Assembly: GCF_014638275.1 (NCBI RefSeq)
Contig: NZ_BMFJ01000001.1
Coordinates: forward strand, 1,910,338 to 1,974,337
Source of the DNA: Primorskyibacter flagellatus
GTDB lineage: Bacteria > Pseudomonadota > Alphaproteobacteria > Rhodobacterales > Rhodobacteraceae
DNA length: 64,000 nt
Direction: 5' to 3'
Shown here: in pieces, positions 28,579 to 36,682 of the stretch
How positions within the stretch are numbered: the first letter of the stretch is position 1
How the letters are laid out: every line of letters begins with the position of its first letter
Notes under the pieces: model-generated
The model's input: the letters and a program-made list of their open reading frames with translations, nothing else
Database searches by the model: none
Told to the model about the DNA's origin: nothing
Program-made: the position numbers and the translations under genes

Positions 28579-29934
28579 TCACTTGTAAACGTCGCCTTTT
28601 TCCACGCGACTTGCAAATTCGGTCATCCCGCCACCGGCGAGGATCTTTGCCTGGTCGATCCAGTTGTCACGGCTGGCGCGGCCCTTGAAGCCGTTCAGAT
28701 GCTGGTCGATCCACGCCAGTTCGTCCCCGCCCCACATCGCGATCTGCGCGAAATGGTAGATGCCGAGGTCGTGGCACATCTCTTCCAGCGCCGGGCCGAT
28801 CCCCTTGATGAGCTTCAGGTTGTCGGGCTGGTCGTCCAGCGCGCCTTTCAGGGCGCGGGGCTGGGTGCCTTCACCCGTCGACGCGGTGACGGAAGCCGGG
28901 CCTTCGGCTGCCCTGACGGCCTGCGCCATAGCGTCGTCAGAGGGTTTTTCGGCATAGCCGCCCTTGGACTTGCGGGCAGGTTTCGCGGCGGGTTTCGCCG
29001 CCTTCGGCGATACAGGATCATCGGTGCCGTCGGCCCCTGCCCCGGCGGGTTCGTCCTTGGAGCGCGGCTTCGCATCGGAGGTCGCCCTGGCCTCCTGCAC
29101 CGACACGCCGGTCTTGTCGGCGGGCTCACCCTTCGCGGGTTTCGGTTCGGTGGCCTTGGCCTTCTTCGCCGCAACCGCCTCGCTCACCTTGGAGGAACCG
29201 GAGGCGCCGGATTTCGACGGCTTGCCCTTGTTCTGCCACGGGGTGAGCAACGGCACCTCGGTCCCGTCGATGCGCTTCACCGTGTCGCCGATGTCGGTCG
29301 CCAGCGCGACGGAGGCGTTGTACTGCGTCCGGCCGCTGTCATATTCCGTCAGCGAGGTCAGGCCCTTGAGCGGTTCGGCGGCATAGCGGCCGTTCTGCGG
29401 GCCGGGCACAGGGACCTCGCCCTTGCCAAGCTGGGTCAGGATCTCGCGCAGACGGTCGGCGGTGAGGTCCTCGTAATAATCCTTGCCGATCTGGGCCATG
29501 GGCGCGTTGGCGCAGGCGCCGAGGCATTCGACCTCTTCCCAGGAGAACTTGCCGTCTTCGGAGAGCGCATGCGCCTTGGGCGCGATCATCTCCTGGCAGA
29601 CGCCGATCAGGTCCTCTGCCCCGCAGATCATGCAGGAGGTGGTGCCGCAGATCTGGATATGCGCGACCGAGCCGACCGGCTGCAGTTGGAACATGAAGTA
29701 GAACGTTGCGACTTCGAGAGCGCGGATATAGGCCATGTCCAGCATCGCCGCGATATGTTCGATCGCGGGGCGGGTCAGCCAGCCTTCCTGTTCCTGCGCA
29801 CGCCACAGCAGCGGGATGATGGCCGAGGCCTGACGCCCCTCGGGATACTTGGTGATCTGCGCTTCGGCCCAGGTCTGGTTGGCGGGCGTGAAGGCAAAGC
29901 TTTCGGGTTGCTCTTTGTGCAGTCGGCGCAGCAT
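28579..29934 (-). CDS. nuoE: NADH-quinone oxidoreductase subunit E fused to HHH domain
   Basis: 451 residues, far longer than a standard NuoE (about 160-240). Residues 1-175 are the thioredoxin-like [2Fe-2S] domain with N1a ligands Cys96, Cys101, Cys137 and Cys141. Residues 235-370 are an Ala/Lys/Pro-rich linker. Residues about 372-451 form a helix-hairpin-helix-like domain (IKGIGPALE at 376-384) paralogous to the next gene's C-terminus. The ATG at 29934 shares one base with the stop of the preceding lipoprotein gene. Confidence 0.93.
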   Translation of the reverse strand: MLRRLHKEQPESFAFTPANQTWAEAQITKYPEGRQASAIIPLLWRAQEQEGWLTRPAIEHIAAMLDMAYIRALEVATFYFMFQLQPVGSVAHIQICGTTSCMICGAEDLIGVCQEMIAPKAHALSEDGKFSWEEVECLGACANAPMAQIGKDYYEDLTADRLREILTQLGKGEVPVPGPQNGRYAAEPLKGLTSLTEYDSGRTQYNASVALATDIGDTVKRIDGTEVPLLTPWQNKGKPSKSGASGSSKVSEAVAAKKAKATEPKPAKGEPADKTGVSVQEARATSDAKPRSKDEPAGAGADGTDDPVSPKAAKPAAKPARKSKGGYAEKPSDDAMAQAVRAAEGPASVTASTGEGTQPRALKGALDDQPDNLKLIKGIGPALEEMCHDLGIYHFAQIAMWGGDELAWIDQHLNGFKGRASRDNWIDQAKILAGGGMTEFASRVEKGDVYK

Positions 29935-30221
29935 CAGGCACAGGCCCCCGTCTTGAGTTGCACGGAGCCGTCCTCAAGCTTCACGGCCTGCTTGTTGGCC
30001 AGCTTGTATGTTGTCATCTCCAGCACCTGTTCGCGGGTCATGCCGGTCTGGATCTCGATCGGCAGGTAATCCTTCTCGCTGCGCAGGTTGCACCCGACGG
30101 AGGCGACGGCGGCGTCATAGGCGGTGACCGCGTCGGCGGGCGCGCCCTGGGGCGGCATGGCGCAGGCGCTCAGCGCGGCAAGGGCCACGGCTGCGGTTAG
30201 GATGTTCGACGCACGCTTCAT
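29934..30221 (-). CDS. Small lipoprotein upstream of nuoE
   Basis: 95 residues from the ATG at 30221. Lipoprotein signal with LSAC, so Cys20 is the likely lipidation site. The mature part contains [13 protein letters not shown], a pattern similar to SmpA/OmlA-type small outer-membrane lipoproteins, but the match is too short to be sure. It ends one base into the nuoE start. Confidence 0.65.
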   Translation of the reverse strand: MKRASNILTAAVALAALSACAMPPQGAPADAVTAYDAAVASVGCNLRSEKDYLPIEIQTGMTREQVLEMTTYKLANKQAVKLEDGSVQLKTGACA

Positions 30222-30271
30222 CGGCGCTTTCTCCAGTTTCCGTCCGGCGGTCGGTCCGCCGGGTCTTGATT

Positions 30272-30553
30272 TCAACAGCCGGCGAGACCGACCAGAGTGA
30301 CATGCCCGCCCGCGTCGTTCGACCTGACCTTGCCCTCGGTAAAGAGCTGGAGCAGGTCGTAATCCCCGGCGCGTTCGGTGCCGCCGTGATCGGCATAGAT
30401 CCGGTCCCACTGGGCGGCGGAGACGGTGCATCCGCTTTCGGCCACGGTCTTGACCGTGCCGTGAAGCGCGCTCGACTTCGGCTGCTTCGACAGCCAGTCG
30501 GCCTGCGCGATGCCCGGCACGATCAGGAGGGCTGCGGTCAACAGGCTTCTCAC
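30272..30553 (-). CDS. Exported hypothetical protein after nuoD
   Basis: 93 residues. Signal peptide [18 protein letters not shown], then a 75-residue mature domain with Cys in SGCTVS and at the C-terminal end (GLAGC), possibly one disulfide. The ATG overlaps the nuoD stop by 4 bases, so it is coupled to complex I expression. No family recognised. Confidence 0.65.
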   Translation of the reverse strand: MRSLLTAALLIVPGIAQADWLSKQPKSSALHGTVKTVAESGCTVSAAQWDRIYADHGGTERAGDYDLLQLFTEGKVRSNDAGGHVTLVGLAGC

Positions 30554-31773
30554 CGGTCGATTTCCCCGAACACGATGTCGAGCGTGCCGATGATCGCGGC
30601 GACGTCGGCCAACTGGTGGCCGCTGGCGATGTGATCGATGGCGGCAAGGTGCGGATAACCCGGCGCGCGCAGCTTGGCGCGGTAGGGTTTGTTGGAGCCG
30701 TCCGAAACGATGTAGACGCCGAATTCACCCTTGGGGGCCTCAACACAGGCATAGACCTGACCGGCGGGCACCTTAAAGCCCTCGGTATAAAGCTTGAAGT
30801 GGTGGATCAGCGCCTCCATCGAGGTCTTCATCTCACCGCGTTTCGGCGGGGTAATCTTGCCACGGGCAAGGATATCCCCCTGCCCTTCCGGCGCGCGCAA
30901 TTTCTCAAGGCATTGCAGGATGATGGCGGTCGACTGGCGCATCTCCTCCACGCGGCAGAGGTAACGGTCGTAGCAGTCGCCGTTCTTGCCCACGGGGATC
31001 TGGAAGTCGAACTCGTCGTAGCATTCGTAGGGCTGGGCACGGCGCAGGTCCCATGCGAAGCCCGATCCGCGCACCATCACGCCCGAGAAGCCGTAGTTCT
31101 GGATGTCTTCCTCGGTCACGATGCCGATGTCGACGTTGCGCTGCTTGAAGATGCGGTTTTCCGTCAGCAGGTTGCCCAGGTCATCGATGAAGGACAGGAA
31201 GCGGCCGGTCCATTCCTCGATATCGTCAAGCAGCTTGGGCGTCAGGTCCTGATGCACGCCGCCGGGGCGGAAATAGGCCGCGTGAAGCCGCGCGCCGCAG
31301 GCCCGTTCGTAGAAGATCATCAGTTCTTCGCGATGCTCGAACCCCCAGAGCGGAGGGGTCAGCGCGCCGACGTCCATCGCCTGCGTTGTGACGTTCATCA
31401 GGTGGTTCAGGATGCGCCCGATTTCCGAAAAGAGCACCCGGATCAGCGAGGCGCGGCGCGGCACGGGCGTGCCGGTCAGCTTTTCGATGGCGAGACACCA
31501 GGCATGTTCCTGGTTCATCGGCGCCACGTAATCGAGCCGGTCGAGATAAGGCAGATTCTGGAGGTAGGTCCGGCTCTCCATCAGCTTTTCGGTGCCGCGG
31601 TGGAGCAGGCCGACATGGGGGTCGCAGCGCTCCACCACCTCGCCGTCAAGCTCCAGCACCAGGCGGAGCACGCCGTGCGCCGCAGGGTGCTGCGGGCCGA
31701 AGTTGATGTTGAAGTTGCGGATCTTCTGCTCGCCCGTCTGGGCGTCGCCGAACTGGTTCGTGCCGTCCATCAT
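30550..31773 (-). CDS. nuoD: NADH-quinone oxidoreductase subunit D
   Basis: 407-residue subunit lining the quinone-binding pocket (49-kDa type), related to hydrogenase large subunits. Conserved [21 protein letters not shown] and [13 protein letters not shown] near the N-terminus and [20 protein letters not shown] near the C-terminus. Separate from nuoC (not fused as in E. coli), overlapping it by 4 bases. Confidence 0.96.
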   Translation of the reverse strand: MMDGTNQFGDAQTGEQKIRNFNINFGPQHPAAHGVLRLVLELDGEVVERCDPHVGLLHRGTEKLMESRTYLQNLPYLDRLDYVAPMNQEHAWCLAIEKLTGTPVPRRASLIRVLFSEIGRILNHLMNVTTQAMDVGALTPPLWGFEHREELMIFYERACGARLHAAYFRPGGVHQDLTPKLLDDIEEWTGRFLSFIDDLGNLLTENRIFKQRNVDIGIVTEEDIQNYGFSGVMVRGSGFAWDLRRAQPYECYDEFDFQIPVGKNGDCYDRYLCRVEEMRQSTAIILQCLEKLRAPEGQGDILARGKITPPKRGEMKTSMEALIHHFKLYTEGFKVPAGQVYACVEAPKGEFGVYIVSDGSNKPYRAKLRAPGYPHLAAIDHIASGHQLADVAAIIGTLDIVFGEIDR

Positions 31774-32366
31774 TTCTGGGCTTCCTTCTTCTCATCCCCC
31801 GGAAGCACGTATTTCGCGCCTTCCCAGGGGGACATGAAATCGAACTGGCGGTATTCCTGCACCAGCTTCACGGGTTCGTAGACGACGCGCTTGGCGGCCT
31901 CGTCATAGCGGACCTCGGTGTATCCGGTGGTCGGGAAATCCTTGCGCAGCGGGTAGCCCCGGAAGCCGTAGTCGGTCAGCAGGCGGCGCAGGTCGGGGTG
32001 GCCCGAGAAGATGATGCCGAACATGTCGAACACCTCCCGCTCGAACCAGTTCGCGCTCGGGTGGACGTCGGTGATGGTGGGGACCAGTTCGTCCTCGCGG
32101 ACCGAGACGCGCAGGCGGATGCGCTGGTTCTGGTACATCGACAGGAAGTGGTAGATCACGTCGAACCGCTTGGCCCGGTCGGGATAGTCCACCGCCGTGA
32201 TGTCGACGAGGGTGGAGAAGCGGCAGGCGGAGTCGGTGCGCAGGAATTCGACGAAGGCAGAGATGTTGGCGGGGGTGACATCCACCGTCAGCTCTCCGAG
32301 CGTGATCTCGTAGCCCAGTACGCAGTCCGGTCGTTTCAGTTCGATATGGGCGCCAAGTTCGTCCAT
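31770..32366 (-). CDS. nuoC: NADH-quinone oxidoreductase subunit C
   Basis: 198-residue 30-kDa-type subunit of the peripheral arm. Signature ERE(V)[18 protein letters not shown] followed by GYPLRKDFP is present. It starts 6 bases after nuoB and overlaps nuoD by 4 bases. Confidence 0.95.
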   Translation of the reverse strand: MDELGAHIELKRPDCVLGYEITLGELTVDVTPANISAFVEFLRTDSACRFSTLVDITAVDYPDRAKRFDVIYHFLSMYQNQRIRLRVSVREDELVPTITDVHPSANWFEREVFDMFGIIFSGHPDLRRLLTDYGFRGYPLRKDFPTTGYTEVRYDEAAKRVVYEPVKLVQEYRQFDFMSPWEGAKYVLPGDEKKEAQK

Positions 32367-32372
32367 GTGCCG

Positions 32373-32987
32373 TTACCTCGTGATCGTGCCGGTGCGGCGG
32401 ATTTTCCGGGCGAGCTGCATGATACCATACAGCAGCGCCTCGGCCGTCGGGGGGCAGCCGGGGACGTAGATGTCGACCGGGACGATCCGGTCGCAGCCAC
32501 GGACCACGGAATAGCTGTAGTGATAGTAGCCGCCGCCGTTGGCGCAGGAGCCCATGGAGATCACGTAGCGCGGTTCCGGCATCTGGTCGTAGACCTTGCG
32601 CAGCGCGGGGGCCATCTTGTTGGTCAGCGTGCCGGCGACGATCATCACGTCGGACTGGCGCGGGGAGGCGCGCGGTGCGATCCCGAAGCGTTCGGCGTCG
32701 TAGCGCGGCATGGAGGTGTGCATCATCTCCACCGCGCAGCAGGCGAGCCCGAAGGTCATCCAGTGAAGCGAGCCGGTGCGCGCCCAGTTGATGAGATCTT
32801 CGGTCGAGGTCAGCAGGAAGCCCTTGTCCTGGAGTTCGCGGTTCAGGGCCTGCGTCGCATGTTCCTTGTCGCCGCCTGCGGTGTTCGCGCCATAGGGCGC
32901 CAGCGCGGAGGGGCCGGACTTGATGCGGTCGGACTGGAGCCCGTCACCCTGCACCTCGGTCACGCGCGGCTGATCGTTCACTGCCAT
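32373..32987 (-). CDS. nuoB: NADH-quinone oxidoreductase subunit B
   Basis: 204 residues from the ATG at 32987; its start lies 10 bases inside the nuoA end. It carries cluster N2, the electron donor to quinone, with ligands Cys83, Cys84, Cys148 and Cys178 ([24 protein letters not shown]). The first about 50 residues are a hydrophilic extension. The frame open further upstream is the shadow of nuoA. Confidence 0.96.
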   Translation of the reverse strand: MAVNDQPRVTEVQGDGLQSDRIKSGPSALAPYGANTAGGDKEHATQALNRELQDKGFLLTSTEDLINWARTGSLHWMTFGLACCAVEMMHTSMPRYDAERFGIAPRASPRQSDVMIVAGTLTNKMAPALRKVYDQMPEPRYVISMGSCANGGGYYHYSYSVVRGCDRIVPVDIYVPGCPPTAEALLYGIMQLARKIRRTGTITR

Positions 32988-33343
32988 TCCAGCGCCCCTT
33001 TCTTCCATTCGTAGGCGAAGCCGATCGTCAGCACCGCAAGGAAGACCATCATCGACCAGAAGCCGACCATGGAGATGTCCTTGAAGGCCACCGCCCAGGG
33101 GAAGAGCATCGCGATTTCCAGGTCGAAGATGATGAACAGGATCGAGACGAGGTAGAAGCGCACGTCGAACTTCATCCGGGCATCGTCGAAGGCGTTGAAC
33201 CCGCATTCATAGGCCGACACCTTCTCCGGGTCCGGGTTGCGGACCGCGATGACGAGGGCGGCGACGATGAAAACAAGGCCCAGTCCGATACCGACGGCAA
33301 GGAAAACGAGGATGGGAAGGTATTCCCTGAGCATCACTTCCAC
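32978..33343 (-). CDS. nuoA: NADH-quinone oxidoreductase subunit A
   Basis: 121-residue membrane subunit with three helices and the conserved [22 protein letters not shown] loop. I chose the GTG at 33343 (encoding [14 protein letters not shown]) because AAAGGAG lies 8 bases upstream of it; the ATG at 33334 is the alternative. It is the first gene of the nuo operon, about 55 bases after a predicted promoter start. Confidence 0.94.
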   Translation of the reverse strand: MEVMLREYLPILVFLAVGIGLGLVFIVAALVIAVRNPDPEKVSAYECGFNAFDDARMKFDVRFYLVSILFIIFDLEIAMLFPWAVAFKDISMVGFWSMMVFLAVLTIGFAYEWKKGALEWQ

Positions 33344-33405
33344 GCGGGTGGCTCCTTTCCAGTGGGCGGGACAGGCCGCGGGCGGCGCTGTCACAGGCTG
33401 TGAGC

Positions 33406-33434
33406 GGTTTACTCTCCGCCCATGTCAGGGTCAA
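33406..33434 (-). promoter_or_regulatory. Sigma70-type promoter of the nuo operon
   Basis: On the minus strand, -35 TTGACC (33434-33429) and -10 TAAACC (33411-33406) with a 17-base spacer. It lies about 63 bases upstream of the nuoA GTG. The remaining upstream gap (33435-33583) showed no second clear promoter or operator. Confidence 0.5.
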
Positions 33435-33583
33435 CCGAAGGCAGACAATTTCACCATTCCCGATGCTGCGGATGCGCGTTTGCGGCCCGGTGGCTTCCTC
33501 GTTTAGATTCAAGGGGGTAAACGAAGCGTTACCCAAGTGAAAGACTCAGGAATTACCGCGCTGCAGCATCCGTGCCGCAGGGG

Positions 33584-34369
33584 TCAGGACTGCCACGACG
33601 GCTTGGCCTTGTCGAAGAAGGCGGCGATGCCCTCGGGGGCCTCCGTGCCCTCCCAGCAGGCGGCCAGTTCGCCGATGGAATGGCGGATGATCTCCTCCGT
33701 GATCGGCGGTCCGAGATGGCGCAGCAAGGCCTTGGCGCGGGCCACGGCAGCGGGCGCGGTCTGAAGATAGGGGGCGACCTCGGCCTCCACCGCCGCGTCC
33801 AGGTCGTCGGGATCCACGGCGCGGGACAGCAGGCCCAACTCCACCGCCTCAGGGCCCTTGAAGGGGCGGCCGGACATGAAGACGCGGCGGGCGTTGGCCT
33901 CTCCCATCCTTGCCGCGACGTAAGGGCCGATAGTGGCGGGGATCAGGCCAAGCCGGGTCTCCGTCAGGGCCATGGTGACGGCGGTCGTGCCGATGGCGGA
34001 ATCGCAGACGGCGGCCATGCCGACCCCGCCGCCGAAGGCATTGCCCTGTACCCGGCCGATCAGCGGCTTGGGCATCAGGTTCAGCGCCTGAAGCATGTAG
34101 GCCAGCGCCCCCGCCTGCTCCATCCGCGCGGCGGGCGTCGCGTCGAACTGATCCCGCATCCAGCCAAGATCGCCGCCGGCGCAGAAGCTGCGCCCTTTTG
34201 CCGCGAGGATGACGACGCGCACCGCCGGGTCCGAGCCGAGCGCTTCGGCGGCGGCGTGAATCTCTCCGATCATCCGCGCGTTCAGCGCGTTGTGCTTGTC
34301 CGACCGGTCGAGCCAGAGCGTCGCGACACCACGGTCATCGGTTTCGATCGAAACGGTTTCGTAGGTCAT
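33584..34369 (-). CDS. liuC: Enoyl-CoA hydratase, probable methylglutaconyl-CoA hydratase
   Basis: 261-residue crotonase-fold enzyme from the ATG at 34369. Oxyanion-hole segments AGGDLGWM (64-71) and FGGGVGMAA (112-120), with catalytic Glu137 in TETRLGL. Its place beside HMG-CoA lyase and methylcrotonyl-CoA carboxylase indicates hydration of 3-methylglutaconyl-CoA to HMG-CoA in leucine breakdown. It is the last gene of the operon and ends convergent-side near the nuo promoter region. A 130-base gap with paired palindromes separates it from the lyase gene. Confidence 0.88.
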   Translation of the reverse strand: MTYETVSIETDDRGVATLWLDRSDKHNALNARMIGEIHAAAEALGSDPAVRVVILAAKGRSFCAGGDLGWMRDQFDATPAARMEQAGALAYMLQALNLMPKPLIGRVQGNAFGGGVGMAAVCDSAIGTTAVTMALTETRLGLIPATIGPYVAARMGEANARRVFMSGRPFKGPEAVELGLLSRAVDPDDLDAAVEAEVAPYLQTAPAAVARAKALLRHLGPPITEEIIRHSIGELAACWEGTEAPEGIAAFFDKAKPSWQS

Positions 34370-34442
34370 GGGGTGTCCTTTCCGGTTGGAAGACGGGTAT
34401 GGGCGGCTCGTCTGCAGCGCATGTTTCAGTGGCGAGGCCGGT

Positions 34443-34509
34443 GCCGGGCTGAAGCCCGGCCTGCGGCGAAATCCTCCGTCCGGACCCGCGGGCCGGGCTT
34501 CAGCCCGGC
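34443..34509. repeat. Pair of mutually inverted 18-bp palindromes (BIME-like), overlapping a stop codon
   Basis: Two hairpins share identical arms gccgggct/agcccggc: 34443-34460 (loop ga) and 34492-34509 (loop tc). The second is the exact reverse complement of the first; 31 bases lie between. The second copy covers the last codons and the TGA (34500-34502) of the HMG-CoA lyase gene. The arrangement resembles REP pairs (BIMEs). Confidence 0.75.
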
Positions 34510-35360
34510 GCTCCCCGCATCGCCCGTGCCATTGCGCTGGCCTCGACCAGCACCTCCCGGTCCAGCCCGGTCTCGAGTCCAAGCGACACCAGCCGATCAT
34601 GCACCGCCTCCGTCGCCACGTTCCCGGCGGCCCCCGGCGCGTAGGGGCATCCGCCCAGACCGCCGACCGCCGCGTCGAAGACCTTGATGCCAAGGGCGAT
34701 CGAGGCCTCGATATTGTCCAGCGCCCGGCCCGAGGTGTCGTGATAGTGACCGGCCAGCCGCCCGGCGGGAACCTCCTCCAGCACCGCCTCCAACATGGCG
34801 GTGATGCTCTCGGGCGTGGCCTGGCCGATGGTGTCGCCAAGCGAGATCTCGTAGCACCCCATGTCCCGGAGCGCCGCCGCCACCCGTGCCACCGCCCCCG
34901 GAGGCGTCCGCCCGTCATAGGGGCAGTCGGTCACGCAGGAGATATAGCCGCGCACCGGCAGCCCCTCCTGCATCGCGGCCTCGGCCACCGGGGCAAAGCG
35001 TTCCAGGCTTTCCGCGATGGACGCGTTGATATTGGCCCTGGAGAACCCTTCGGAGGCGGAGCCAAAGATCGCCACCTCGTCCGCGCCCGCCTTCACGGCA
35101 TCCTCGAACCCGCGCATGTTCGGGGTCAGCGCGGCAAAGCGCACGCCCCTGGGCCGCGCGATGCCGGCCAGAACCTCTCCCGAACCGGCCATCTGCGGGA
35201 CCCATTTCGGGCTGACAAAGCTGGCACATTCGATCCGGCGGAACCCGGCGCGCGACAGGGTGTCGGTCAGCGCGATCTTCTCCGACACCGGTATGTCGCG
35301 CTTTTCGTTCTGCAGGCCGTCGCGGGGTCCGACCTCGAATATCTCCACGTAGTCGGCCAC
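34500..35360 (-). CDS. mvaB: Hydroxymethylglutaryl-CoA lyase
   Basis: 286-residue TIM-barrel enzyme that cleaves HMG-CoA to acetoacetate and acetyl-CoA, the last step of leucine degradation. Motifs: VGPRDGLQNE near the N-terminus (Arg13, Asp14), and the signature GGLGGCPYAPGAAGN with catalytic Cys238. The gene abuts the preceding GST gene with no gap. Its final codons (GAPG, stop) lie inside a palindromic repeat, which suggests the repeat inserted at the gene end. Confidence 0.92.
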   Translation of the reverse strand: MADYVEIFEVGPRDGLQNEKRDIPVSEKIALTDTLSRAGFRRIECASFVSPKWVPQMAGSGEVLAGIARPRGVRFAALTPNMRGFEDAVKAGADEVAIFGSASEGFSRANINASIAESLERFAPVAEAAMQEGLPVRGYISCVTDCPYDGRTPPGAVARVAAALRDMGCYEISLGDTIGQATPESITAMLEAVLEEVPAGRLAGHYHDTSGRALDNIEASIALGIKVFDAAVGGLGGCPYAPGAAGNVATEAVHDRLVSLGLETGLDREVLVEASAMARAMRGAPG

Positions 35361-36026
35361 TCAGCCCTCCCATGCCGGGTAGAAGTCCCTGTCGTAAATC
35401 CCCTGCCCCGGCTCAGGAATGGACTGACGGAAGGCGTCGCGCGCGGTGATCCGGTCATACCATTTCCGCGTCTCGGGAAAGTCGTCGAGCGTGGCGAAGA
35501 AACGGGACAGGTAGACCGCCTGGCCAACCGCGATGTCGGCGGCGGAGAAGCCCGAGGTCAACAGGTGGTCGCGGTTCTCCACCGGCGTGGAAAGACGCCC
35601 CTCGATCGCGGCGTAGCATTTCTTCAGCCGCGCGGCCTCCAGCTTCATCACGACGGGCGAGCGCATGGAATCGTCGCGCAGGGCGATGTGCTGCTGCGTG
35701 AGCGCGGCGGAATGCTGGGTGATCGTTTCGGCAAAGTGCAGCCAGACCAGCCAGTCGGGGCGGTCCGGATCGCCGGGCAGACGACCCAGCCCCCTCTGCG
35801 GGAAGCGTTCGCAGAGGATTTCGAGGATCGCGCCGGATTCGAAATAGGTCTCTCCGTCCATCTCGACCGAGGGCACGCGCCCGGCCGGGGACACCGACAG
35901 ATATTCCGGCGATCTCAGCGACTTGTCGAAGGCGTGGGGCACGACGGTGAAGGGTTCGCCCAGTTCGTGCAGCAGCCAGAGCACGCGCATCGACCGGGTC
36001 TGGTGACAGTGGTGCAGGACGATCAT
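35361..36026 (-). CDS. Glutathione S-transferase family protein (second of pair)
   Basis: 221 residues from the ATG at 36026, overlapping the first GST gene by 4 bases. N-terminal thioredoxin-like domain with SPAGRVPSVEMDGETYFESGAILEIL, the cis-Pro and glutathione-binding Glu-Ser motif, then an all-helical C-terminal domain. The open frame runs on upstream inside its neighbour but is not gene-like there. Directly followed by HMG-CoA lyase. Substrate unknown. Confidence 0.87.
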   Translation of the reverse strand: MIVLHHCHQTRSMRVLWLLHELGEPFTVVPHAFDKSLRSPEYLSVSPAGRVPSVEMDGETYFESGAILEILCERFPQRGLGRLPGDPDRPDWLVWLHFAETITQHSAALTQQHIALRDDSMRSPVVMKLEAARLKKCYAAIEGRLSTPVENRDHLLTSGFSAADIAVGQAVYLSRFFATLDDFPETRKWYDRITARDAFRQSIPEPGQGIYDRDFYPAWEG

Positions 36027-36682
36027 GCGCCGACCTCGTAGAAATCCCTGGCGGGCAGGTTCGACGGGCCGTCCAGCGCCTTGGCGGCCCTGTGCCCGGG
36101 CCGCGCCGCCATGCGGTCGAGATAGGCGAGGATGTTCGGAAAGCGGTCGAACCGGACATAGCGCTGCGACGAGGTCAGCGTGAAGCCCATCATCGTGTCC
36201 GCGGCAGAAAACCCGCCCGCCAGCATGTAATCCTGCCGGCCAAGCAGCGCCTCGATCGGGGCGATGGCGCCCTGCAGGCGGCGGGCATCCAGCTTGCAGA
36301 CGGTGTCGGACCGGTCCTCGGGATTGCGCAGGAAGATCCACTGCAGGTTCAGCCCGCCGATCAGGTGCCCGATGGTTTCGGCGTAGTGCATCATTTCCAG
36401 GAAAGGGATCCGCTCCGGATGCCCCGGCGCCCGCCCGAATCCGAATTCGGGCCGCGTCTCGCATAGGTATTCGGTGATCGCGCCGCTCTCGTAGATCACC
36501 TCTCCGTCGATCTCCAGCGCCGGGATCCGGCCCGCAGGGGACTTGGCCAGGAAGTCCGGGTGGCGGAGAGACCCGTCCTGGATCGCGTAGGTCCTGATCT
36601 CGGGCGTGATGCCCATTTCCTGAAGCAGCCAGAGAATGCGGAAGGACCGCGCTCCTGGTACATGGTGAAGTATTGTCGTCAT
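36023..36682 (-). CDS. Glutathione S-transferase family protein (first of pair)
   Basis: 219 residues. N-terminal thioredoxin-like fold with SPAGRIPALEIDGEVIYESGAITEYL (cis-Pro and Glu-Ser GSH motif), then a helical C-terminal domain. It overlaps the mccA stop by 4 bases and the second GST start by 4 bases, so translation is coupled across the row. The two GSTs are clearly related but diverged. A role in handling reactive acyl-CoA-derived enoyl or thiol intermediates is speculation. Confidence 0.87.
   Translation of the reverse strand: MTTILHHVPGARSFRILWLLQEMGITPEIRTYAIQDGSLRHPDFLAKSPAGRIPALEIDGEVIYESGAITEYLCETRPEFGFGRAPGHPERIPFLEMMHYAETIGHLIGGLNLQWIFLRNPEDRSDTVCKLDARRLQGAIAPIEALLGRQDYMLAGGFSAADTMMGFTLTSSQRYVRFDRFPNILAYLDRMAARPGHRAAKALDGPSNLPARDFYEVGA

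Noticed and set aside
27589..30069. 826-residue plus-strand open frame over nuoE and its neighbours
   Set aside because: Antisense to nuoE and the HHH gene; its Gly/Arg-rich composition is the reverse reading of the Ala/Pro-rich linkers.
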